Both the position numbers and the translations under genes were made by a program. Below are positions 7,869-14,602 of a DNA stretch of 34,689 bases, one piece after another. This DNA is from Aureibaculum marinum (GTDB lineage: Bacteria > Bacteroidota > Bacteroidia > Flavobacteriales > Flavobacteriaceae). The stretch spans positions 1 through 34,689 of the forward strand of contig NZ_RPFJ01000051.1 of NCBI RefSeq assembly GCF_003813905.1, written 5' to 3'. Every line of letters starts with the position of its first letter. The first letter of the stretch is position 1. The notes under the pieces were generated by a model, which searched no databases, was not told where the DNA came from, and saw nothing but the letters and a program-made list of their open reading frames with translations.

Positions 7869-9614
7869 GTGAAAGTTAGAGCAATTATACAGGCTAGAAT
7901 GTTAAGCAAAAGACTAAGAGGAAAGTCCTTAATGTCTGTTAATGAAATACCATTATTATACAGAGTTATTAATTCAGTAAAGAAGTTTGATTTTATTGAT
8001 GAAATCACCATAGCAACTACAGATTTAGTTGCCGATGATCCGTTGGAAGCTGCTGTAAAAAAACTAGATGTTTCTATATTTAGAGGAGATGCTCTAGATG
8101 TATTAAATAGATTTGTAGAAGCCAGTGCCGATTTAAATGAACACGATATTATTGTTAGATTTACTGCCGATAATCCACTTTATATCGAAGACATTTCTAA
8201 AATTGCTTTTGAAAAACATCTGGAGAAAAAAGTGGACTATACACATATTGATGGGTTATCACATATAGTTCCAGAAATTTTTAATGTGGGAGCTATTCGA
8301 GAAGCCAATAGTTTAACAAAGGCATATTTTGATAGAGAGCATGTTACTCCATTTTTCAGAAAAAATCCAAGTCTATTTTCAATATTAGAATTGCCAAATG
8401 ATTTTGAAGGATTACGTCCTGATTTAGATGAGTATTTAACTATTGATACCAACGAACAGTTACATGCCTTTGAAAAAATGCTTACAGCAACGCAATACGA
8501 TTCAAAGAGCGTTTCTATAGCTGAAATTTATGACTACTTAGATACTATAAAACACACACCTAAAACACCGAAACAAAGAATAAAATTAGATAAGATTTGG
8601 GTTGGAGAGGATTATCCTACTTATATTATTGCAGAAATTGGACAAAATCACAATGGAGAAGTACGGCTCGCTAAAAAATTAATTGATATGGCAGTTGATG
8701 CTGGTGCGAGTGCCGTAAAGTTTCAAAAAAGAGACATTCCCTCAGAACTTACCAAAGAAGCTTTTGATAAACCGTATGACAATCCCAATTCATTTGGTAA
8801 AACCTATGGGGAGCATAGAATGTTTTTAGAATTAGATGAAGCACAACATTTGGAATTAAAAGAATATGCTTCTGCTAAAGGAATTACTTATTTTTGTACC
8901 CCTTGTGATGTACCTTCATTAGAATTGTTAGAACGTATTGATTGTCCTTTTTATAAAGTAGCCTCACGAGATTTAACAAATATACCTTTGTTAGAAGCGT
9001 TGGGCAAAACAGGAAAACCTGTTATTATATCTACAGGCATGGCTAGTTTGGAAGATATAGATGCGGCTGTTGATGCCTTACAATTGGGTAAAGATAAATT
9101 AATGATTTTACAGTGTACTTCTCAATATCCATGTGCATTAGAAAATGTAAATCTTAAAGTAATGGATACGCTTAAAGAGCGATATGGTTTTATAACAGGT
9201 TTTTCAGATCATACCTCAGGAGTAGTTGTTTCTACTGCCGCCGCTGTAATGGGAGCGGCGATTATTGAAAAGCATATTACATTAGATAGAACTATGAAAG
9301 GTACTGACCAGCCAGGTTCTTTAGAAAAATCTGGACTTACCAAATTAGTTGAATATATTAGAGCTGCTGAAATTGCTACGGGTGATGGAATTAAAGAAGT
9401 AAATCCTGCAACAGCGGCTGCTAAAGTTAAATTGGCACGAAGTGTTACCAGTAAGGTAAACATTAAAAAAGGAGACCTGCTTACAGATGAATTAATTTGT
9501 TTAAAATCACCAGGAGATGGAATTAAATGGAACGATAGAAATAGTATTCTTGGTAAAAGAGCGGTAAAAGATATTGATGCAGATGTTACATTGAAGCAAG
9601 AGGATTTTGAGTGA
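7869..9614 (+). CDS. Fusion: SpsF-type cytidylyltransferase domain + NeuB-type nonulosonic acid synthase
   Basis: 581 residues from a GTG start. Residues 1 to about 225 are a cytidylyltransferase of the SpsF/NeuA-like group: AIIQARMLSKRLRGKSL, with the usual Gly and Pro of the QARMGSTRLPGK signature replaced, then FRGDALDVLNRF and RFTADNPL. Residues from about 248 are a sialic/legionaminic-type synthase that joins phosphoenolpyruvate to a six-carbon sugar: YIIAEIGQNHNGEVRLAKKL, AVKFQKRDIPSELT, NSFGKTYGEHR, KVASRDLTNIPLL, ISTGMA, GFSDHTSG, IEKHITLDRT. A C-terminal SAF (antifreeze-like) domain ends the protein (ARSVTSKVNIKKGDLLTDELI). Synthase and activating domain in one chain suggests channelling to a CMP-nonulosonate. 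The product cannot be told from sequence. The stop codon touches the next heptad array. Confidence 0.9.
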   Translation: MKVRAIIQARMLSKRLRGKSLMSVNEIPLLYRVINSVKKFDFIDEITIATTDLVADDPLEAAVKKLDVSIFRGDALDVLNRFVEASADLNEHDIIVRFTADNPLYIEDISKIAFEKHLEKKVDYTHIDGLSHIVPEIFNVGAIREANSLTKAYFDREHVTPFFRKNPSLFSILELPNDFEGLRPDLDEYLTIDTNEQLHAFEKMLTATQYDSKSVSIAEIYDYLDTIKHTPKTPKQRIKLDKIWVGEDYPTYIIAEIGQNHNGEVRLAKKLIDMAVDAGASAVKFQKRDIPSELTKEAFDKPYDNPNSFGKTYGEHRMFLELDEAQHLELKEYASAKGITYFCTPCDVPSLELLERIDCPFYKVASRDLTNIPLLEALGKTGKPVIISTGMASLEDIDAAVDALQLGKDKLMILQCTSQYPCALENVNLKVMDTLKERYGFITGFSDHTSGVVVSTAAAVMGAAIIEKHITLDRTMKGTDQPGSLEKSGLTKLVEYIRAAEIATGDGIKEVNPATAAAKVKLARSVTSKVNIKKGDLLTDELICLKSPGDGIKWNDRNSILGKRAVKDIDADVTLKQEDFE

Positions 9615-9661
9615 GTTGGCAGTCTACAGTCTTCAGTCCGCAGTTGGCAGGTGGCAGTCCA
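9613..9661 (+). repeat. CAGTCNN heptad array, left end of four-helix-bundle cassette 2
   Basis: Seven 7-base units in exact register: GAGTTGG (9613), CAGTCTA, CAGTCTT, CAGTCCG, CAGTTGG, CAGGTGG, CAGTCCA (ending 9661). The first unit shares the GA of the TGA stop codon of the NeuB fusion. The units are inverted relative to 10131-10165. Confidence 0.9.
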
Positions 9662-9762
9662 TGATACGTAGTGCAGATGATGAAAAGTGGATAAGCATGT
9701 TACTGAAAACTGGTACAGAAGGACTAAAAAGTTTATATTCTTTTAAAAAAGAAATCGTTAAA

Positions 9763-10123
9763 ATGGGTATTAGAAAATTAATGGCATATCAAAAGGGATT
9801 TGAATTAGCTATGGAAATTTTTGAAACTTCAAAATTATTTCCTAAGGAAGAAAAGTACTCTTTGACGGAACAAATATGAAGGTCATCTCGTTCAGTTTGT
9901 ATTAACTTGGCGGAAGCCTATAGAAAAAGGATCTATCCAAAGCATTTTATTAGTAAATTATCAGATGCCGATTCTGAAAATGCAGAGACATTAGGTTGGC
10001 TTGAATTTGCAAAAGGAATGTGGCTATATAAATAAAGATATAAAAAATAAATTAGTAGTTAGAAACGAAGAAATTGGAAAACTCATCAATTATATGATGA
10101 ACAATCCAGATAAATTTGCCTAA
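9763..10123 (+). pseudogene. Decayed four-helix-bundle protein gene (S23/bAvd-like), cassette 2
   Basis: This is a broken relative of the gene at 6113, about four-fifths identical by eye. It begins MGIRKLMAYQKGFELAM and keeps frame to residue 38. There the Arg codon AGA of the intact copy is TGA (9877-9879), inside the conserved DQIRRSSRS motif. The frame continues as RSSRSVCINLAEAYRKR and SKLSDADSENAETLGWLEF. Near 10008-10016 one extra base shifts the frame relative to the intact copy. Correcting for it restores CGYINKDIKNKL and LINYMMNNPDKFA up to the TAA at 10121-10123. The length, 361 bases, is 120 codons plus one. So there is one nonsense change and one +1 frameshift, and no full product can be made. 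The 100 bases before it (9662-9762) show no recognisable gene. Confidence 0.92.
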
Positions 10124-10130
10124 AAGTTAT

Positions 10131-10165
10131 AATACTGAAGACTGTGGACTGAAGACTGCAGACTG
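10131..10165 (+). repeat. NNGACTG heptad array, right end of four-helix-bundle cassette 2
   Basis: Five 7-base units in exact register: AATACTG, AAGACTG, TGGACTG, AAGACTG, CAGACTG. Read on the other strand they are CAGTCTT-type units, the inverse of 9613-9661. The array ends 23 bases before the ATG of the phosphatase gene. Confidence 0.88.
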
Positions 10166-10188
10166 AATCAAAACTAAATAAAACAAAC

Positions 10189-10776
10189 ATGAGTAACGCC
10201 AAGTCGAAAACAACCAATACTGGGCTTCCCACGTCAAGCTTTCCACTTCCTGCGTCTGATATAAAACTGTTTATCACCGACATAGATGGCGTGTGGACCG
10301 ATGGTGGCATGTATTATGACGAGACAGGTAACGAATGGAAAAAGTTTAATACCTCAGATAGTGCAGGAGTTCTTTTTTTAAAATTACTCGATATTCCTAC
10401 AGCCATTATTACTGGAGAAAATTCCCAAATTGTGAAACGTAGAGCTGATAAGTTAAAAATAACCGATTGTTTTTTAGGGATAAAAGATAAAGTGAGTAGT
10501 GCTGAAAGTTTATTAAATAAGTATAAGTTAAATTGGTCAGAAGTTGCATATATTGGCGATGACATTAATGACATTAAATTACTTGAAAAAGTAGGCCTTA
10601 GTGCATGTCCTAACAATGCTCCTGACTATATAAAAAGCAGAGTAAATTGGGTGCTTACCAAAAGTGGAGGAGAAGGTGCATATCGCGAATTTGTTGAATC
10701 TTATCTTTCTAAAAAAGAGTTGTTAAATAAAGTGATAGATCTCTATTTAAATACTTCAAAAAAATTAGACCAATAA
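10189..10776 (+). CDS. KdsC-like HAD phosphatase (nonulosonate- or Kdo-phosphate phosphatase type)
   Basis: 195 residues, cytosolic, HAD superfamily without a cap domain. The nucleophile motif is IKLFITDIDGVWTDGG (two Asp in DID), motif II is AIITGEN, then a lysine in LGIKDKVSS, and motif IV is YIGDDINDIKLL. It would remove the phosphate from the 8- or 9-phosphate of a keto sugar acid made by the NeuB domain upstream, before CMP activation. The related Kdn-9-phosphate phosphatase of Bacteroides is of this type. The core normally starts almost at residue 1; here about 23 residues rich in Ser, Thr and Pro precede it, encoded partly by a degenerate 7-bp repeat. No other ATG lies between 10189 and the core, so the leader is probably translated. 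Twelve bases separate it from the next gene. Confidence 0.87.
   Translation: MSNAKSKTTNTGLPTSSFPLPASDIKLFITDIDGVWTDGGMYYDETGNEWKKFNTSDSAGVLFLKLLDIPTAIITGENSQIVKRRADKLKITDCFLGIKDKVSSAESLLNKYKLNWSEVAYIGDDINDIKLLEKVGLSACPNNAPDYIKSRVNWVLTKSGGEGAYREFVESYLSKKELLNKVIDLYLNTSKKLDQ
10224..10258 (+). repeat. Degenerate 7-bp repeat inside the phosphatase leader
   Basis: Five phased units, GCTTCCC, ACGTCAA, GCTTTCC, ACTTCCT and GCGTCTG, encode the leader residues just before the HAD core. The pattern (RCKTCCN) differs from the CAGTCNN arrays but has the same 7-base period. It is short and could be chance. Confidence 0.45.
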
Positions 10777-10788
10777 TTATCAAATTAA

Positions 10789-11529
10789 ATGACAGGTATA
10801 GTTATACAAGCAAGGAAAGGATCAACAAGATTGCCAAATAAAATGGTACTTCCTTTTTATAAAGAAAAAGGTGTTTTAGAGCTACTTTTTGAAAAGTTAA
10901 CTACACATTATTCTACAGAGAAAATTGTGCTAGCAACTACAATAAATACAATTGATGATGAATTAATTGCTATTGCTCAAAAGTTTAATATAAAAACATA
11001 TAGAGGAAGCGAAGATAATGTACTAGAACGTTTTATAAAAGCTGCAACACAATTTAATTTTAAAACTATCATTAGAATATGTGCTGACAATCCTTTTTTG
11101 GATATAGAACATATATCTCAATTTATTTCTGAAATAGAGCATAATAACTTAGACTATGTAAGCTATAAACTTCCAAACGGATTACCAACTATAAAATCAC
11201 ATTTAGGGTTGTTTACAGAAGCTGTTTCTTTAAAAGCTTTACTAAGCGTAAGTAAAAGTACTTCCTTATCTTTGTACCAAGAACATGTTACAAATTATAT
11301 TTATACACATCCTGAAAGCTATAAAATTCAATTGTTAGAAATGCCTAACTATATGGCTAACACTGAAAATATTAGATTAACGTTAGATACCATAGAAGAC
11401 TTTAAATTGGAACAGGATTTGTATAAAAAAATGAAGTCAAAATCAGTTGAAACATTGGTAAATTATTTAAAAAATAATCAGGTCTTGTTAGAAAAAATGA
11501 AACATGAAATAAGTAAACATTCAAAATAA
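10789..11529 (+). CDS. SpsF-type cytidylyltransferase (CMP-sugar acid synthetase-like)
   Basis: 246 residues. It has the nucleotide-binding signature IVIQARKGSTRLPNKMV at the N-terminus, then YRGSEDNVLERF and RICADNPFLDIEHI, which is the same domain as the N-terminal half of the NeuB fusion but with a more canonical signature. It probably activates a sugar acid, or another precursor, with CTP. Having two copies of this domain in one module suggests two different activated products, or that the altered signature of the fused domain has lost or changed activity. It follows the phosphatase by 12 bases and precedes the adenylation gene by 33. The end (residues 220-246) is lysine-rich and less conserved. 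Confidence 0.82.
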   Translation: MTGIVIQARKGSTRLPNKMVLPFYKEKGVLELLFEKLTTHYSTEKIVLATTINTIDDELIAIAQKFNIKTYRGSEDNVLERFIKAATQFNFKTIIRICADNPFLDIEHISQFISEIEHNNLDYVSYKLPNGLPTIKSHLGLFTEAVSLKALLSVSKSTSLSLYQEHVTNYIYTHPESYKIQLLEMPNYMANTENIRLTLDTIEDFKLEQDLYKKMKSKSVETLVNYLKNNQVLLEKMKHEISKHSK

Positions 11530-11562
11530 TTTATCAACTATTTTTTTTAAGAAAGTTATTAC

Positions 11563-13107
11563 ATGAACCTTTATTCTATTTTTAATAATTCAAAGCAAAA
11601 TTATCCTGATAATATTGCTTTAATGGTAGATAATACATCGTATAGTTATAAAAAATTAGGCGAAATTATTAATAAGATTTCTGATAGACTACTAAACACA
11701 GAAGGAAATCAAATTGCATTAATGGCACATAAAAGTGTAATTGCTTATGCAGGGTTATTGGCGGCTTTAAAGTCTGGAAAAACATATGTACCATTAAACC
11801 CAAAGTTTCCGAAGAGTAGAAATATCAAAATAATTTCACTTTCTGAATCGAGAGTGGTTCTAGTAGATAATAGATGTATCAATAATTTAGTAGAATTGTT
11901 ACCAGAATTTGAACAATCTTTAACATTAATTTTTCCCGAAACGGCTAAAGAGGATATTCCTGAAATAGCTTCTCATCATACGATAATTTCTAAGGAAGAC
12001 TTAATAAATGAAAATAATACTATTGTTGATGTAGACAAAGACCATTTAGCATATTTACTTTTTACCTCTGGAAGTACGGGCGTTCCAAAAGGAGTTCCTA
12101 TTAGCCATACTAATGTGTTGAGTTACGTTAATTATCTAATTGATAGATATGATGTAAAACCTACCGATAGATTTTCACATGTACCTGACTTAACGTTTGA
12201 TTTGAGTGTACATGACTTGTATCTATCGTTTAAAGGAGGAGCAGGATTGTATTGTGTACCTGATAACGTAGTTATGGCACCTGCCAAATTTATCAATACC
12301 CATCAACTTACTTTTTGGTGTTCAGTGCCTTCTTTAATCCAAATAATGGGAAGGTTTAAAATGCTAAAACCTGGAAATTTTCCTTCTATTAGATGGAGCG
12401 TTTATTGTGGTGAACCTTTACCTAAGGCTGTTGCAGAGCAATGGCAAAAAGCGGCCTCTAATACTGAAATAGACAATGTTTATGGTCCAACAGAGACAAC
12501 AGTATCTATTACACATTATCAATTACCTAGAAATGAAGAGATAAAAGAGAATAATGGTGTTGTTTGTATTGGTTCAGTTTTTGATACTCAAGAATTGTGT
12601 TTGGTAGATGAAAATGACATTCCCAACGAGGTTGAAGGAGAAATTTGTTTGTCTGGAAGTCAAGTAGCAAAAGGCTATTGGAAAGATGAAGATACTACTA
12701 AAAAACAATTTGTCAAACTTAAAGGAAAAGGAGATAAAATATGGTATAAAACAGGTGACATTGCTAAGTATGAAGATGGATTGTTATTTTATGTAGCAAG
12801 AAAAGATTTTCAGGTAAAAATTAGAGGCTATAGAATTGAGTTGGACGAAATTAATGATGCTATTGCTAAAATAACCGAAAAAACAATGGTATATACAATT
12901 CCATATCCTGTAGTAAATGGAATTGCAGATAATTTATATACTTTTGTAGAGGGGAATTCAGAACAAGCTAAGAAAGATATTTTATTAAAGTTAAGTAAAA
13001 TTTTACCCAATTATATGTTACCAAAAGACATTCTGTTTATTCCTGAATTTCCTTTAAATATGAATGGAAAAGTAGATCGAAAAAAATTAATTGAAAAAAT
13101 TATATAA
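11563..13107 (+). CDS. Amino-acid-type adenylation enzyme (DltA/NRPS A-domain-like)
   Basis: 514 residues, a stand-alone ANL-family ligase that activates a carboxylic acid with ATP and loads it on a carrier protein. Core motifs in order are LLFTSGSTGVPKGV (A3, about residues 165-178), LTFDLSVHDLYLSF (A4), NVYGPTETT (A5), YKTGDIAKY (A7), FQVKIRGYRIEL (A8) and MNGKVDRKKL with the catalytic lysine (A10). The Asp in the A4 motif FDLSV corresponds to the residue that holds the amino group of the substrate in GrsA and DltA, which points to an amino acid and not a fatty acid. The start of the carrier-protein gene overlaps its stop by one base (TAATG), implying coupled translation. The dlt partners DltB and DltD are absent, so this is not a D-alanylation operon of the usual kind. 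Confidence 0.92.
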   Translation: MNLYSIFNNSKQNYPDNIALMVDNTSYSYKKLGEIINKISDRLLNTEGNQIALMAHKSVIAYAGLLAALKSGKTYVPLNPKFPKSRNIKIISLSESRVVLVDNRCINNLVELLPEFEQSLTLIFPETAKEDIPEIASHHTIISKEDLINENNTIVDVDKDHLAYLLFTSGSTGVPKGVPISHTNVLSYVNYLIDRYDVKPTDRFSHVPDLTFDLSVHDLYLSFKGGAGLYCVPDNVVMAPAKFINTHQLTFWCSVPSLIQIMGRFKMLKPGNFPSIRWSVYCGEPLPKAVAEQWQKAASNTEIDNVYGPTETTVSITHYQLPRNEEIKENNGVVCIGSVFDTQELCLVDENDIPNEVEGEICLSGSQVAKGYWKDEDTTKKQFVKLKGKGDKIWYKTGDIAKYEDGLLFYVARKDFQVKIRGYRIELDEINDAIAKITEKTMVYTIPYPVVNGIADNLYTFVEGNSEQAKKDILLKLSKILPNYMLPKDILFIPEFPLNMNGKVDRKKLIEKII

Positions 13108-13361
13108 TGAGTACTATTACACATAAAGATAGTTTATTAGAATTATTAGCAACGCGTCTTGAATTGTTAGAAATAAAAAAGGAAGAAGTAGACACTACAA
13201 AAAGCTTGTTTGAACAAGGTATTTTAGATTCTTTATCTTTTTTAGAATTTGCGGTAGAAATAGAAGCTAAATTTGATATGGAACTCGATTTTAGTGAATT
13301 AGACCCTACAGAGTTTAACTCGATTGAAAAATTGAGTAAAATTATTGAAAATGGAAATTAA
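13107..13361 (+). CDS. Acyl/peptidyl carrier protein
   Basis: 84 residues, acidic and helical. The phosphopantetheine site is in GILDSLSFLEF with Ser42 as the attachment residue. It would carry the acid activated by the adenylation enzyme at 11563 as a thioester and hand it to one of the acyltransferases encoded next. The 1-base overlap with the adenylation gene and the 11-base overlap with the GNAT gene indicate a tightly coupled unit. It differs from a fatty-acid ACP in having DSLSF where housekeeping ACPs have DSLDTVE. A phosphopantetheinyl transferase is not in the window. Confidence 0.92.
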   Translation: MSTITHKDSLLELLATRLELLEIKKEEVDTTKSLFEQGILDSLSFLEFAVEIEAKFDMELDFSELDPTEFNSIEKLSKIIENGN

Positions 13362-13833
13362 ACCGTTAACCAAACACGATTCAGAAGTTGTATTTGATAC
13401 GATAAAAGACCAGTTTAAGCAACTCTATGATTTTATGGAAACCAAAGGTTTAGTGATGCCTTTGGTTGAAAATGGTCCTCAAATATGGATGAATTCCATC
13501 AAGTCAACATTAGGAAAACTTAGTAATATTTATGTTGCTTATGACAATAAAAAAATTATAGGCTTTGTAACAGGTATCATTAGATTATCTCCCGCATATC
13601 TGGGAAATAAGAAAATAGGATATTTGTCACATTTATTTATTGAAAGTGAATATAGACGCTCAGGAGCTGGTGAAAAGTTGTCAAAAGAATTAGACTTGTG
13701 GTTTAAAGAGAAAAATGTAGATTTAATTGAAGTCGAAGTAATTGTAGATAACCTTAATTCTATTAATTTTTTTACTAAAATGCAATTTGAAAAAGATATT
13801 ATTAAGTTAACCAAGCATGCAAAAATACAATAG
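13351..13833 (+). CDS. GNAT-family N-acyltransferase
   Basis: 160 residues from the ATG at 13351; a TTG at 13345 is in frame. It is a GNAT fold: YVAYDNKKIIGFVTGII (strands 3-4), then IGYLSHLFIESEYRRSGAGEKLSKEL, the acyl-CoA pyrophosphate loop of the Q/R-x-x-G-x-G/A type, then VEVIVDNLNSINFFTKMQFEKD at the end. It may acylate an amino group on a sugar, taking the acyl group from CoA or from the neighbouring carrier protein. The gene overlaps the carrier-protein gene by 11 bases and the AAC(3)-type gene by 17 bases, so the four are translated together. Confidence 0.88.
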   Translation: MEIKPLTKHDSEVVFDTIKDQFKQLYDFMETKGLVMPLVENGPQIWMNSIKSTLGKLSNIYVAYDNKKIIGFVTGIIRLSPAYLGNKKIGYLSHLFIESEYRRSGAGEKLSKELDLWFKEKNVDLIEVEVIVDNLNSINFFTKMQFEKDIIKLTKHAKIQ

Positions 13834-14602
13834 CGAGCATTTTTATTCTACTTTTTTAGACGTTGGATTAAAAAGAGGTGATATGGTGTTGGTACACAAC
13901 TCTTTGTTTTCATTTGGTATTCCAACAGATGTACCTTTAAAAGAACTTTCAAGTTCAATTTATAAACAATTACGAAAAGTTATTGGAGAAGAAGGTACAA
14001 TTGCTGTGCCTACTTTTAATTTTGATTTTTGTAAAGGAATTCCTTTTTACAGCAATACAACTCCTTCTAAAAATATGGGAGTTTTTTCCGAATATATAAG
14101 AATGTTACCAACAAGTTTAAGAAGCAAACATCCTATGCAGTCCATTGCGGTAGTAGGCCCGTTGGCAGAAGCTATAACTAATGGCGACCCACAATCTGCT
14201 TTCGGAGAACATGGAGCTTTTGATGTATTGCTAAAAAATAATGCGAAGATTTTATTACTAGGTACAGATTATAATGCAGCATCTTTTATACATATGGTAG
14301 AAGAACATAACAAAGTACCTTATCGGTATTGGAAATCATTTACAGCCCCTTATGGTGTAAATGAAGCAGAAACAGTAGACAGAACTTATCAAATGTATGT
14401 AAGAGATTTAGAAGTAAACCCTATTTTGAATATGAATTTTATTGAAGAAATTCTTGTTGATAAGAACTTACTTCAAAAAACACAATTGGGAGCTGGTTTT
14501 ATTCACTGTATAAAAGCAAATGATTATGTTTTGCTTGCTGATGAATTGATTAAAGAAAATCCGTACTGTTTTGTTAGTAATCATAAAAACGAAGCCAATT
14601 AA
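13817..14602 (+). CDS. AAC(3)-family N-acyltransferase (sugar amine acylation likely)
   Basis: 261 residues, the usual size for the family known as aminoglycoside 3-N-acetyltransferase. Visible motifs are LVHNSLFSFG near residue 25, EEGTIAVPTFNF, RSKHPMQSIAVVG with the active-site His/Ser region, and MVEEHNKVPYRYWKSF, the conserved H-x-E-x-x-x-VPYR segment. In this position an antibiotic role is unlikely. Family members in glycan clusters are thought to acylate amino sugars, and the tight coupling to a carrier protein makes carrier-bound aminoacyl a candidate donor. The gene overlaps the GNAT gene by 17 bases and the DUF4910-like gene by 1 base (TAATG). Confidence 0.88.
   Translation: MQKYNSEHFYSTFLDVGLKRGDMVLVHNSLFSFGIPTDVPLKELSSSIYKQLRKVIGEEGTIAVPTFNFDFCKGIPFYSNTTPSKNMGVFSEYIRMLPTSLRSKHPMQSIAVVGPLAEAITNGDPQSAFGEHGAFDVLLKNNAKILLLGTDYNAASFIHMVEEHNKVPYRYWKSFTAPYGVNEAETVDRTYQMYVRDLEVNPILNMNFIEEILVDKNLLQKTQLGAGFIHCIKANDYVLLADELIKENPYCFVSNHKNEAN

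Noticed and set aside
9607-9879. Open frame starting before the four-helix-bundle pseudogene
   Set aside because: Its first half is heptad repeat and unrecognisable sequence; only the part from 9763 is homologous to the family, and it ends at the nonsense codon.
13817-14602. Antibiotic resistance gene (aminoglycoside acetyltransferase)
   Set aside because: The family name suggests it, but tight coupling to a carrier protein and glycan genes makes a sugar-modifying role far more likely.
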